A DNA stretch of 46,117 nt from a virus. This document shows, one piece after another, positions 16,203 to 24,155 of this stretch. A program made the position numbers and the translations under genes. The notes under the pieces were generated by a model that saw only the letters and a list, made by a program, of their open reading frames with translations, searched no databases and had not been told where the DNA came from. The DNA is taken from the IMG/VR virus record IMGVR_UViG_3300047318_000145, positions 1-46,117 of that record; one strand, written 5' to 3'. The first letter of the stretch is position 1; each line of letters starts with the position of its first letter.

Positions 16203-17825
16203 TTAGTTGAAGATGCTGTCCAGCGAGGGACGTTTGTCGGTAGGAGCCGCAGCCTTAGGTTCAGCCGAGAACTCTTCCAGCTTCTGGAGACCCTTCGCGC
16301 CTTCCGCACTGAGAAGAGGCGGAAGTCGAGCAGCAGCGCGTGCGCCAATCTGCGTCTTACGTTTGTCTTCCAGCGCCCCCATTGCACCGTGCATCAGCGT
16401 GTTGAACTGCTTGATCTGTTCACGCTGCTGAGCGGGTGACATGCTGGGAGGAAGGTTCTCTTCCCACTTACGGATTTCCGTGTCGGAGAGATTGTTCTGC
16501 TTGAAGACCTTGCCAAGTTCGTCGACCACCGCGTGCGCGGCAGTTCGGAAGCCGGGGACAGCACCGCTACCAGAGACTTCTTCGCTCCACGCATTCTTAA
16601 CGCGGTTCCAGATAGGCGTGTCGCCATTGCCCAGACCCTTCATTGCACCAATCAACGCTTCACTTTGGTGAGCGATGGTCTGGTTCAACGCACGGGCGCT
16701 TTCGGCACCCTTGGTCGCCATGTCCTTCTGTCCCGCAACACGTGCGTCATAGACGGTAGGATCGAGGCCGGGGTCGATCAGCTTAGCAGCGGCAAAGGCG
16801 GCCGGATAAGGACTGTTCTTACCAGTCATAGCGTTCTTCGGCAGGACCAACGTGTTGTCGAGAAGGCCCTTCACCATTGCCGCCTGCGACGGCTGCATAG
16901 TCGCGTAGTACGCATTCTCTTGCTCAGGCGTGATCTTCGTCGGATCAGCGCCGAGCTTGGAGGTGTCACCCCACGTGGGGACCATCTGCGGAGCCTGCGT
17001 TGTGTCCGAATCCTTACCGTAGTTGCCATCGAGCATGCGCGTCTGGCCGTTGGTGTTCGTCTGCAGCACCTGTCCGTTCTGCAACGGATGGCTGGACCAC
17101 GAACCCTGCTGCTCCTTGGCGATACGCTGAGCGTAGACCTTGGCCATGAGCGACTGTTGCGATTTGGTGTTCGCGTCCGTGTGGTCAGCCGTGATCGCTG
17201 AATTGATCGCAGCGGCCTGCGCCGGATTGACGATGCCTGCGATGGATGCGCCGATCTGCGAGATACCTTCTGCGCGTCGGTCCCAAGGGTCCTGAGGCTG
17301 AGCAGAGAGAGCGCCGGGGCCCATGGTATTGTCGGGGCTTAGTGCGGGCACGCCCGGTCCTTTCTGTGTGTAGCTGATACCTGGAGCGCCAGTGTCCGCG
17401 AGGTCTTGACCGCCGTATATCTGGCGCGCTGAGGCAGCACGTCGACCCGAGGTGTCCGCAGAGATTTCGTACTTGGCGTTGAAGGCACGGGCAGCTTCCT
17501 CGGGAGAGGCGGCCGCCTGTATCGCTTTGTAAGCAGCGTTGTGCGTCGTATCGAGTTCGTGACGCATGAAAGCCATCTGGGCTTCCGGCGTCTGATACGT
17601 GTCGGGATACATGCGCTTGAGACTGTCGAGGCGGTCTTCGCGCCACTGCGCGGAGCCCCATGCCGTACGGTTGTCGCCTGTCGGGCCCCAAGCCGGGATA
17701 CCGCTGCCGCTCTCGTTCGCGAGGTTGCCAACGATGCCCGCAGCTTGATGCTTGGCGAGACCCAGACCACCCTCATCGTAAGGGCGCTGGGCGAAGTCCA
17801 TCCACGCTGAGGTGTTGTCTGCCAT
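16203..17825 (-). CDS. Virion-associated lysozyme, tail-lysozyme domain
   Basis: 540 residues. Residues ~8-140 match the phage tail lysozyme family, with KHQAAGIVGNLANESG carrying the probable catalytic Glu, then AWGSAQWREDRLDSLKR and the late YEISADTSGRRAASARQIYGG. The remaining 400 residues are helical and Gln/Ala-rich, as expected for an ejection protein. It likely opens local peptidoglycan during DNA entry. It follows the N/Q-rich virion gene with one base between them. Confidence 0.82.
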   Translation of the reverse strand: MADNTSAWMDFAQRPYDEGGLGLAKHQAAGIVGNLANESGSGIPAWGPTGDNRTAWGSAQWREDRLDSLKRMYPDTYQTPEAQMAFMRHELDTTHNAAYKAIQAAASPEEAARAFNAKYEISADTSGRRAASARQIYGGQDLADTGAPGISYTQKGPGVPALSPDNTMGPGALSAQPQDPWDRRAEGISQIGASIAGIVNPAQAAAINSAITADHTDANTKSQQSLMAKVYAQRIAKEQQGSWSSHPLQNGQVLQTNTNGQTRMLDGNYGKDSDTTQAPQMVPTWGDTSKLGADPTKITPEQENAYYATMQPSQAAMVKGLLDNTLVLPKNAMTGKNSPYPAAFAAAKLIDPGLDPTVYDARVAGQKDMATKGAESARALNQTIAHQSEALIGAMKGLGNGDTPIWNRVKNAWSEEVSGSGAVPGFRTAAHAVVDELGKVFKQNNLSDTEIRKWEENLPPSMSPAQQREQIKQFNTLMHGAMGALEDKRKTQIGARAAARLPPLLSAEGAKGLQKLEEFSAEPKAAAPTDKRPSLDSIFN

Positions 17826-17826
17826 G

Positions 17827-18810
17827 TTAGAAGAGTTTCTTCACGCCAGTTGCGGTGCCGAGCAGACCACCAAGGACGCCAAGAACGCCCGGGTCGCTTT
17901 CAGTATGCGACGTACCGGTCGAGTTGCTGCCCCAGTTCTGCGAGCCGATGATGCCCATAAGCTGCTGCAGGCTCGTGTAGGGCGCGGTCTGGCCCTGCTG
18001 ATACTGTTGAAGCTGGTTGGTCAGGTTGGCCTGCGTTGCGTTCTGCTGGCCCGTGCCGCCACCGTTGCCGATGTTAAGCACGCCACTCTCGTTGGTGACG
18101 CCGTTGTTGACGCCAGTGTTTCCGCTGTTGAGCGAATTCACACCGAGGTTGCCCTGCTGGCTGAGCGCCGTCAGGTTGTTGACGTTGTTGTTCTGTGCCT
18201 GCTGCTGCGCGAGCGTGAGGCCGTTCTGGAACGCCTGCGACTGCAAGGTGCCCGAGAGGTTGGCCGACTGCTCTGCGAGGCCGCGCTGGACGAGACCGTC
18301 CGCGATACCTGCACGTGAGGAGTTGCTGTTGCCACTGCGGGCTGCAGCCATCTCGATCCCGGGCATGGTGACGTCGCGCGCCTGTTCGGTCGCGCCCTGC
18401 ATCGCCTGCTTAACCTGCGACTGGATGTCCTGACCGGACGCATAGTTCTTGGCGGCGTCGATCAGCGACTGCGGGTTGTTCGAGTTGACAGAGTTGAAGC
18501 TCTGCAGGCCCCCGAGCGCACCGGTGATGCCGCTGTTGCCGTTGTTGATCGCGGTCTGGCCTGCGCCGATCTGACCCTGCGCAGTGCCTGCGTTGCCGTT
18601 CGAGAAGTCGATGGCCTGCTGGTAGGTGTTCTGCTGGTTCGCGTTAGCGCCTGCAGTGAAGTCGGTCGGAAGCTTGGGAGCGCTGCCGCTCTGCGTCTGA
18701 GTGTACGCATTCTGCGCCTGCTGGAAGGCTTGCGTCAGCGCGTCGGCCTGCGGGCCCCAAGGGGACGTCTGCGACGTTTCCGATTTGTCGGTGGAAGGTC
18801 CTAGGGACAT
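17827..18810 (-). CDS. Asn/Gln-rich internal virion protein
   Basis: 327 residues beginning MSLGPSTDKSETSQTSPWGP. Very rich in Gln, Asn, Ser and Gly, with helical AFQQAQNAYTQTQ and a hydrophobic Gly-rich C-terminus (GVLGVLGGLLGTATG). The SPWGPQADAL..AF..AQ..Y start is recurrent in podophage virion proteins upstream of the lysozyme-type ejection proteins. Probably an ejection protein; biochemical role unknown. Confidence 0.7.
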   Translation of the reverse strand: MSLGPSTDKSETSQTSPWGPQADALTQAFQQAQNAYTQTQSGSAPKLPTDFTAGANANQQNTYQQAIDFSNGNAGTAQGQIGAGQTAINNGNSGITGALGGLQSFNSVNSNNPQSLIDAAKNYASGQDIQSQVKQAMQGATEQARDVTMPGIEMAAARSGNSNSSRAGIADGLVQRGLAEQSANLSGTLQSQAFQNGLTLAQQQAQNNNVNNLTALSQQGNLGVNSLNSGNTGVNNGVTNESGVLNIGNGGGTGQQNATQANLTNQLQQYQQGQTAPYTSLQQLMGIIGSQNWGSNSTGTSHTESDPGVLGVLGGLLGTATGVKKLF

Positions 18811-19133
18811 GGGGTCCTATGAATGTAGAGGGGCCTCACGGCTCCGTTGTTGCATTTGATGTGAAGAAGATACTTCCATCCTGTCCGAGTGACGAACCTG
18901 TGCCACTTCTCGTCGTCATGCTCAGGGCAAGCGAAGAGGGGTGCAGTGGTGTGCCTTCTAAAGGTTCGCCATTCGCACAGGAGCTTCTTGAACACCGAGG
19001 GTGTGAAGCGGGAGAACGTCAGGTGCGCGAGAAGAAACTGCGCACCATCAGGTCGTCTGTACTCGTCAAGGACGAAAGAGTAGTCGGGGGTCTCATGTGC
19101 TGTAGACCGCCCGACAAACTCAAAGTCGTTCAT
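18801..19133 (-). CDS. Hypothetical protein, weakly acetyltransferase-like
   Basis: 110 residues beginning MNDFEFVGRSTAHETPDYSF. Strand-helix pattern with LCEWRTFRRHTTAPLFACPE and RFVTRTGWKYLLHI. The spacing recalls the C-terminal half of GNAT-like internal virion proteins of podophages (T7 gp13 position), but no CoA-binding signature is seen. The start overlaps the 53-residue gene (ATGA) and the end overlaps the next gene by ten bases. Confidence 0.65.
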   Translation of the reverse strand: MNDFEFVGRSTAHETPDYSFVLDEYRRPDGAQFLLAHLTFSRFTPSVFKKLLCEWRTFRRHTTAPLFACPEHDDEKWHRFVTRTGWKYLLHIKCNNGAVRPLYIHRTPCP

Positions 19134-19291
19134 GTGATTCCATGCGCCGTCAGGAGAGCTTTAAGCGTCTCGATTTCCCTGACGATGGTTTTGATGCTCT
19201 GAGAGATGGCCGCCAATTCCTGTTGCAGGAAGAGAGCGTCACCGCCCAACGTGGGCATCGGTCGCGGAACGTAAGTGACGGTGTTTGCCAT
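19130..19291 (-). CDS. Small coiled-coil virion operon protein
   Basis: 53 residues: MANTVTYVPRPMPTLGGDAL then a helical heptad segment ending KALLTAHGIT. Both ends are coupled: its ATG overlaps the stop of the tail-stabilisation gene (TGATG) and its stop overlaps the next ATG (ATGA). The size and the Pro-rich N-terminus plus coiled coil resemble small tail or internal virion accessory proteins. Not recognised. Confidence 0.7.
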   Translation of the reverse strand: MANTVTYVPRPMPTLGGDALFLQQELAAISQSIKTIVREIETLKALLTAHGIT

Positions 19292-20940
19292 CAGCGGTGT
19301 CCTGTCGTCATCAGATCAAGGTCGAAGCCTGTGATCGAGAAGTCGCGGTAGTCATTCCACTGGATTTTGATTGCCAGCCATCGACCAGCAGCATTCACGT
19401 CTATCTTGTAGAACTGCTGGCCGTCGTAGGGTTGCCAGTCTCCGTAGGTCGCATCGGTGCTGTTCGTGTCGTCAGAAGTGCCAACGGCGATCTGCAGCAT
19501 GTTGCCACCTCCTGTGTTCACACGCGCCTGCGGATAGACGGTGCGGAGGAGCTTGTAGGCTTTCAGGTCGACACCGAGTTCGTCGAGGTCGATGCCTGTG
19601 CGCTCAAGATACGCGGGAGCCGTGGCGTTAGCGTCGACTGGATACGGAGCGACAGAGCCTGCACCATAAACGTCGAACGCATACAGCGTCGGCTGGAGGC
19701 CATACGCAGCGTCGCCTTCGCCTACAGCAACGGTGATCCGCTTACCGCCGTCCTCTTGATCCTGATACGAGCCGCCCATGTCTTCATAGGAGGATGTAAC
19801 AGTGTCGTAGGTCAGCAGGTTGGAGACAGGACCATCGTCGAACGAGAAGATGGACGGCATGTCGTCGAAGGTCCAGGTCTTGTCGGTCATGTTGTAGGTC
19901 GCGGAGCGATTGCAGCCGTTGACGCCCTTGAATTTCACAAGAGGGTCGCCGGACACATAGCCGAACATGATTTCGTTAAGACGTGGATTGAACTGAACCC
20001 AGCACTTCTCGGCCTGCGAGATGTTGAGCGAGCCGTAGATGAAGTCGCGAACCTGTTGGTCGCACAGGCTCTGCTCAGAGATGCCGTCGTGGACCCAGAT
20101 GTCGTCGATGCCGAAGCAATAGTTCTTGCCGTCAAGCTCGATGGAGCAGTTGGTGTTCAGCACACCCTTTGCGTACGAGAGCTTCGTGTACGAATAGACG
20201 AACGTCGAGCCATCTGCGTGCATGCGCCAAGCTTCACGCTGACCATAGATGATCAGGTCGCTGCCTAGCTGACAGGCGTCAGTGATGCCACCGTCCATTG
20301 CCTGCAGGATGTTCTCTGTGGCGAGCGTGTTCGGGAGCGTGACGTCCCATGACGCCGGGTAGTTGCCGTCAGTCACGATGGACGAGGTCTTCACCATTGT
20401 CGGGAAGGTCGACGCACCTTTTTGAACGTTGAGGGCGACAACAGCGCCTGCGCACTGCGCGATGATGCGTGCGGACCACGTCGGGTCCCAAGCGTCCGTA
20501 GAAGCCGCGTAGGTCGCCGTGCTGAGGTCTTTGAACTGGCTGTCGGTCGGCAGCAGATACCACGGCGGCCGATCTGCGCGATTGACGTAGACCAAGTTGC
20601 CGATGGTGTATGAGGTCCAATTAGCCTCTACCGCACTGGGAGTGTATCCAACCGGTGAGTAGTCTTCCTCGACGCCGTTCGAGTAGTAGTAGACGCGGCC
20701 TGACTTGTAGCCCAAGAACAAATCGTTGTTGCTCTGGGACCGGCCTGCAGTGAATGCGTAGCGAGGATTGGCTTCAGCGAGAGGCTGCTTCACGGCACGG
20801 AAGACCGGAGCAGAGGAAATCTTGTTGTTCCTGAACCTGACGTTCACGCCAGTAGAGAAGCTGCCTACAGGAAGGCTATAGGGGTCTACGTCGGTGACGA
20901 TGCCTGTCTTGGCAACGTCCCGAAGTCGCACGATAGGCAT
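19291..20940 (-). CDS. Tail stabilisation or hub-like structural protein
   Basis: 549 residues beginning MPIVRLRDVAKTGIVTDVDP. Beta-rich, with repeated blade-like strands (LFLGYKSGRVYYYSNGV, IGNLVYVNRADRPPWYLL, YCFGIDDIWVHDGISEQ). The early PVGSFSTGVNVRFRNNKIS motif is typical of podophage proteins annotated as P22 gp10-like tail stabilisation or tail-tube proteins. It is likely part of the tail machine below the adaptor. Confidence 0.78.
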   Translation of the reverse strand: MPIVRLRDVAKTGIVTDVDPYSLPVGSFSTGVNVRFRNNKISSAPVFRAVKQPLAEANPRYAFTAGRSQSNNDLFLGYKSGRVYYYSNGVEEDYSPVGYTPSAVEANWTSYTIGNLVYVNRADRPPWYLLPTDSQFKDLSTATYAASTDAWDPTWSARIIAQCAGAVVALNVQKGASTFPTMVKTSSIVTDGNYPASWDVTLPNTLATENILQAMDGGITDACQLGSDLIIYGQREAWRMHADGSTFVYSYTKLSYAKGVLNTNCSIELDGKNYCFGIDDIWVHDGISEQSLCDQQVRDFIYGSLNISQAEKCWVQFNPRLNEIMFGYVSGDPLVKFKGVNGCNRSATYNMTDKTWTFDDMPSIFSFDDGPVSNLLTYDTVTSSYEDMGGSYQDQEDGGKRITVAVGEGDAAYGLQPTLYAFDVYGAGSVAPYPVDANATAPAYLERTGIDLDELGVDLKAYKLLRTVYPQARVNTGGGNMLQIAVGTSDDTNSTDATYGDWQPYDGQQFYKIDVNAAGRWLAIKIQWNDYRDFSITGFDLDLMTTGHR

Positions 20941-21025
20941 AGGGGTCCTTGGGAAGACCCGCGCATGACTAGCCGCCCCACCTTCACGAGGCAGGGATAT
21001 GCGGATCAGAGGCGCGGGCCGGGGA
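20941..21025. other. Short gap between first two late genes
   Basis: 85 bases without an ORF. GC-rich, with short partial inverted repeats, but no convincing terminator T-run or promoter. I see nothing definite here. Confidence 0.4.
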
Positions 21026-21910
21026 TTAGGTTTTGATGCAGAACACGAAGGACAGCGCCTCAGGGCGCGTCTCGGTCGTGCCGGTGTTCGCGGGGGTGCT
21101 CACGGTCACGGTGTGATTGTGCGTAGCGGATCGGCTACCCGTGTTTCCGCTGAAGCTGTGCTGATGTCGCGTTGAAGCGCCACCAGTCTGCGTAGAGTTG
21201 GCGCCGTATTGGAACGCAAACGAACCACCACCCGTCGATGACGGAATGTTGGCAATGTAGGTGGTGTGCGTGTGATCCGGGAAGTCGGTGCCGGTATTTC
21301 CTGAGAACGCGTGCGTGTGATCCTGCGTCTCCGCAGCGGTCGTCGGCGTCACGTCGGGATGCGTATGAGGGCCTACGGTGTTAGCTTGTGCCGTGCCTGC
21401 AGCGACCGTAGCGGTGCGCGAGCGCGGGAAGCGTCCGGTGGTCTTGGCGTCAGGCAGCGTGAACGTCGTGCCCGCTTGGCCGAGGTGAGCAGCCAGTGCC
21501 GGGAAGGAAGCGTTCGGCCACGTCGAGCCATCAAGCTCCAAGTATTCATGACCAGTGCCTACAGCGCCCTTGCCGAGGCCAGTAGGCTCCACAAGAAACA
21601 TATGCAATCCACCGAGCGGAGCAGCGCCTTTGAGCGTGCCACCGACAAAGCGTATAACACCAGCCGCCTCTCGGAAGAACCCAAGGGTGGGCTCCTGAGC
21701 GAAGGTAAACGCAGGTGCAGCCGATGTGCCGCTTGTGCGGCTTTGGTGACCACCGGCCGCCGTGGTGATGGGACCATCGGCACCGGGAAGTGTGTTCTTC
21801 ACCGCCGCCTTGATCAACCGCATATGGTCGTCAGCATTGTTCATGCCGTCCGAGGACGAGGGGTTGGTTGACACCAAGTCGTCAGTGTACGTTGCAGTCT
21901 CTAAGGGCAA
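21026..21910 (-). CDS. Tail fibre protein with collar-like domain, first late gene
   Basis: 294 residues from a TTG start at 21910, chosen because AGGAG lies six bases upstream and no ATG precedes it. It has a collar-type segment EYLELDGSTWPNASFPALAA followed by TFTLPDAKTTGRFPRS. The C-terminal region has repeated His pairs (PHTHPD, QDHTHAFSGNTG, FPDHTHTT, ATHNHTV) typical of metal-coordinating fibre tips. It is the promoter-proximal gene of the late operon, unlike T7, where fibre genes are distal. Confidence 0.85.
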   Translation of the reverse strand: MPLETATYTDDLVSTNPSSSDGMNNADDHMRLIKAAVKNTLPGADGPITTAAGGHQSRTSGTSAAPAFTFAQEPTLGFFREAAGVIRFVGGTLKGAAPLGGLHMFLVEPTGLGKGAVGTGHEYLELDGSTWPNASFPALAAHLGQAGTTFTLPDAKTTGRFPRSRTATVAAGTAQANTVGPHTHPDVTPTTAAETQDHTHAFSGNTGTDFPDHTHTTYIANIPSSTGGGSFAFQYGANSTQTGGASTRHQHSFSGNTGSRSATHNHTVTVSTPANTGTTETRPEALSFVFCIKT

Positions 21911-21924
21911 GAGAGGCTCCTAAT

Positions 21925-21994
21925 GTACCCTTAGGTACTATCTTGTGGTTATAATAAATAGTTCCCTATAGGGTTCTATAGTTCCCCTAAGGGG
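21925..21994 (-). other. Leader of late operon with small inverted repeats
   Basis: Between the proposed late promoter and the first late gene lie three small hairpins: GTACC/GGTAC (21925-21938), the palindrome CCCTATAGGG (21964-21973) and CCCC-TAA-GGGG (21984-21994). On the minus strand the last two are each followed by GAACTAT, so they look like a tandem repeat. The area is AT-rich between them. They would lie in the 5' leader of the late mRNA and could be processing or stability elements. Confidence 0.5.
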
Positions 21995-22020
21995 TATTGG
22001 GAGCATCTAGGCTCTCCATT

Positions 22021-22055
22021 CTATACCCCCTGATGCTCACCTGATAAGTCATTGA
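22021..22055 (-). promoter_or_regulatory. Proposed phage RNA polymerase promoter, late operon
   Basis: Read on the minus strand, this 35-mer shares a motif with 27143-27177 and 29792-29826 at identical spacing: TCAA, A at +7, TTA at +9, C at +13, then AGC.TCAGGGGGT.TAG at the 3' end. Of 35 columns, 24 are identical in all three. It points at the virion operon about 110 bases before its first start codon. It is inferred to be a T7-like single-subunit RNAP promoter, initiating probably at the G run. Confidence 0.7.
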
Positions 22056-22120
22056 TATCATTCAATAAGAGCTTGTAGAGAGCCTCCTAGAGGTACCTAG
22101 GTATAGCGAGGCTCGATCCT

Positions 22121-22216
22121 GATGGAACCGAGGTCAAGCGAGGCGCGATGGGGCCCAATGGAACCGAGGTCCCCCGATGGAACCGATGGTCCTTGACCTG
22201 GAGATGGAACCGATGG
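22121..22216. repeat. Four iteron-like direct repeats
   Basis: A 12-13 base unit, ATGGAACCGAGG or ATGGAACCGATGG, starts near 22122, 22158, 22177 and 22204. Copies are spaced 36, 19 and 27 bases apart on the plus strand, beside an AT-rich stretch (21940-22080). They could be binding sites for a regulator or replication protein. No ORF of credible composition covers them. Confidence 0.65.
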
Positions 22217-22827
22217 GACCCAAGGGAACTTGGGGGCCCCAAGGTCGAGCAGTGCAGCCGTAAGCTCGGCGGAGGCGGCGGCCCTTTAGTCCCAAGTTTT
22301 CAAATTCGCGCCACGATTTCGCCCAAAAAGGGGCCCGGTCGACCAAAGGGGACCCGTTGAAACCCAATGCCCCCATGCGATCAACCCATGCATGGGTGTA
22401 AGTGATTGATATTGCTATGTGCTCAACGGTCTATGCATCCGTTGACCCTAGGTCGCCTAGGTAGCGTGGGGACGCACGGGCAACCTAGGTTGTGGGGTAG
22501 GCCGGTCGGTTGCCCGATGTTGCCTTGTGTGTCCAAGGGTGCGGCCTACCATATCTAGGCCTATCAGACTTCGGGGCTTATCGGCCTGTTATAGGCCAAA
22601 CTCCACTCAATCGACCTATGGCCCCCAATGGCCCCCAATGGCCTCCCATGCGTTCCCGCACGCCTAGGTGACCCAATGTGCCCTCATGCCCGACCCTGCG
22701 TCCCCGGGCTTCCTAAGGCTTCCTAGGGGCACATCGGTCGACCAAGCGAGCTATGCAAACCTGGATATCAGCCATGCATTCTTGTGTGTTGCGGGAACAT
22801 GTGGCGAGGGCGGATAAAGCTTCCAAC
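22217..22827. other. Noncoding control region with palindromes and CCTAGG sites
   Basis: About 600 bases with no credible gene. It holds the 14-bp palindrome ACCCATGCATGGGT (22384-22397), a 7-bp inverted repeat TCAACGG/CCGTTGA (22423-22445), the 12-bp palindrome CAACCTAGGTTG near 22481-22492, the paired arms GGCCTAT and ATAGGCC around 22558-22598, and tandem TGGCCCCCAA. The palindrome CCTAGG occurs five times here and twice just outside. It likely contains host-RNAP early promoters, operators and perhaps the origin. I cannot place a convincing -35/-10 pair. Confidence 0.5.
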
Positions 22828-22844
22828 GGCGCAGATGTTGCGCC
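22828..22844 (+). ncRNA. RNA hairpin upstream of first early gene (diverged third copy)
   Basis: GGCGCA and TGCGCC form a perfect 6-bp stem with a five-base loop, 23 bases before the ATG at 22868. The context (CC....GGCGC / GCGCC..GG, then an AAAGG ribosome site) parallels the two 37-nt hairpins at 24091 and 24693, but the GNRA cap is absent. Confidence 0.5.
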
Positions 22845-22867
22845 TAGGCACCAAAGGGAAACCGACC

Positions 22868-23098
22868 ATGATCCGCATGCATGCATCTTCCAAGTCTATC
22901 GTTCGCAACGGCGCTATCGCCTACCTGCCCATGATCACCTTGCGCGCCGACAAAGGCCGCATGGTGGGCTGCAAGGTGCCTCAGGGTGCCGCGCAAGAAT
23001 TCCGCACGTTCACGACGTCGGAAGCTGCAAAGGAAGCCGCACGCGCCATTGCGCTTCGCTGTGCTGCCGACTTCCCCATGATCTTGATCGCCGCCTAA
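22868..23098 (+). CDS. First early gene, small hypothetical protein
   Basis: 76 residues beginning MIRMHASSKSIVRNGAIAYL. The ATG at 22868 is preceded by AAAGGG at good distance; a start at 22784 in the same frame lacks a ribosome site. The C-terminal half reads like a small alpha/beta domain, with FTTSEAAKEAARAIALRCAA. Not recognised. As the first plus-strand gene after the control region, it is likely an early host-takeover protein. Confidence 0.7.
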   Translation: MIRMHASSKSIVRNGAIAYLPMITLRADKGRMVGCKVPQGAAQEFRTFTTSEAAKEAARAIALRCAADFPMILIAA

Positions 23099-23127
23099 CG
23101 CCTTCGCTTTGTCCTAATAGCTTCCAA

Positions 23128-23143
23128 CTGTCAAAAGGCTTCC
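23128..23143 (+). promoter_or_regulatory. Shared 16-bp motif, copy 1
   Basis: CTGTCAAAAGGCTTCC lies five bases before the ATG at 23149. It is matched at 15 of 16 positions by 27104-27119 upstream of the RNA polymerase gene. A shorter CTGTCAACAG follows that gene at 29753. Possible operator or leader element; role unknown. Confidence 0.45.
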
Positions 23144-23148
23144 ACGCT

Positions 23149-23901
23149 ATGGCTATCAATCAAGTTAATGGTTTCATCTTCTATCGTGGCCCGTCGATGC
23201 TTGACGGTGCACCAATCATCGCAATCGCTACGGGGACGGCCAAGGGTTCGCGTAACTCTAAGACGGGCAGTGAAGTGCAAACTTGGATTTTGCGCGATGA
23301 CATGTCGCCCGTCGACGCTGTGAAGTCTGGCAATGATCGCAGCATTTGCGGAACGTGCATCCATCGTGGCCCGAACAATGATGGTTCGGAACGGTCGTGC
23401 TACGTCACCGTGTTTCAAGCTCCTCTTGTCGTGTGGAAGTCGGCGCAACGGGGCCTGTACCCTACGCTTAATGAGCACGCGGCGGGCCTCGCGTTGTCGG
23501 GCAAGATTGTGCGCCTTGGCTCCTATGGTGACCCTGCGGCCGTCCCCGCTCATGTGTGGCGTGCCCTTGTCGCGTTCACTGAGGGTCACACGGGCTACAC
23601 TCATCAATGGCGCACCAATGACGATTTGCGCGACCTTTGCATGGCGTCATGCGATACGGCTTTCGAGCAAGAGTTAGCTAAGGCGCAAGGGTGGCGTACG
23701 TTCCGTGTGATGCGCGCGGGTGATCGTATGCAGCCGCGTGAAATCGTTTGCCCGGCTTCTAAAGAGGCGGGCGCTAAGACAACGTGCGCCGCGTGCAAGG
23801 CATGTGGGGGCAATGGTGCAAAGGCTAAGGTCGACATTGCAATCGTTGCGCACGGCGCTGCAGGCAAGGTCAATGCATTCAACGCGAGGGCTGCAGCATG
23901 A
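23149..23901 (+). CDS. Cysteine-rich conserved phage/plasmid protein
   Basis: 250 residues from ATG 23149 (MAINQVNGFIFYRGPSMLDG). Cysteine motifs: CGTCIHR, SCYV and a C-terminal cluster VCPASKEAGAKTTCAACKAC. Between them are LGSYGDPAAVPAHVW, GYTHQW and MASCDTAFEQ. The arrangement recurs in proteins of unknown function from phages and plasmids of several bacterial phyla. The metal-binding cysteines and paired domains suggest a nucleic-acid-related role, perhaps in early replication or control. I see no catalytic motif I can name. The stop overlaps the next start. Confidence 0.75.
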   Translation: MAINQVNGFIFYRGPSMLDGAPIIAIATGTAKGSRNSKTGSEVQTWILRDDMSPVDAVKSGNDRSICGTCIHRGPNNDGSERSCYVTVFQAPLVVWKSAQRGLYPTLNEHAAGLALSGKIVRLGSYGDPAAVPAHVWRALVAFTEGHTGYTHQWRTNDDLRDLCMASCDTAFEQELAKAQGWRTFRVMRAGDRMQPREIVCPASKEAGAKTTCAACKACGGNGAKAKVDIAIVAHGAAGKVNAFNARAAA

Positions 23902-23993
23902 CCGGGGACACATGGCACGCGGCTATCCTGATCACCCTATGGCTCGCAGGGATGGCCTATGGCGCGGGTGTAATCGCGAGGTTGCTCGCATGA
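23898..23993 (+). CDS. Micro-membrane protein
   Basis: 31 residues, MTGDTWHAAI then a hydrophobic helix to the C-terminus (LITLWLAGMAYGAGVIARLL). Coupled at both ends by ATGA overlaps. One membrane span; function unknown. Confidence 0.6.
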   Translation: MTGDTWHAAILITLWLAGMAYGAGVIARLLA

Positions 23994-24073
23994 TCACAGA
24001 ACGCCTTTGCCACTTGGCGATGCTCCTAATCGTCGCGTTGTTGCTTCTACTGATTTCGCTATTCGTGCATTGA
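23990..24073 (+). CDS. Micro-membrane protein
   Basis: 27 residues: MITERLCHLAM followed by LLIVALLLLLISLFVH, a single very hydrophobic span. The ATG overlaps the upstream TGA. Such peptides in early phage operons may inhibit host membrane functions, but nothing specific is visible. Confidence 0.55.
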   Translation: MITERLCHLAMLLIVALLLLLISLFVH

Positions 24074-24090
24074 GCACGGCACATTCGAGA

Positions 24091-24127
24091 CCTTACGGCA
24101 CGCGGCGCAAGCCTACGTGCCTTGAGG
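24091..24127 (+). ncRNA. Conserved GNRA-capped RNA hairpin, copy 1
   Basis: The 37-nt element folds as CCTTA, C, GGCACG, C, GGC, loop GCAA, GCC, TA, CGTGCC, T, TGAGG. The outer 5-bp and middle 6-bp helices are separated by one C/T mismatch, then comes an asymmetric C/TA loop and a 3-bp stem capped by a GNRA tetraloop. Copy 2 at 24693 keeps every pair through compensatory or wobble changes. It lies 28 bases ahead of the next ATG. It may be an RNase III site, leader regulator or protein-binding element. Confidence 0.75.
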
Positions 24128-24155
24128 CATTACTAGGAACCGAAAGGGAATTCAC

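Noticed and set aside
21964-21973. CCCTATAGGG as a T7-like promoter
   Set aside because: It matches only the CTATAGGG initiation part of the T7 promoter, is palindromic and single-copy; the 35-bp motif is a better candidate.
22121-22216. CRISPR-like array
   Set aside because: Repeats are only 12-13 bases with unequal short spacers and no cas genes; iterons or operators are more likely.
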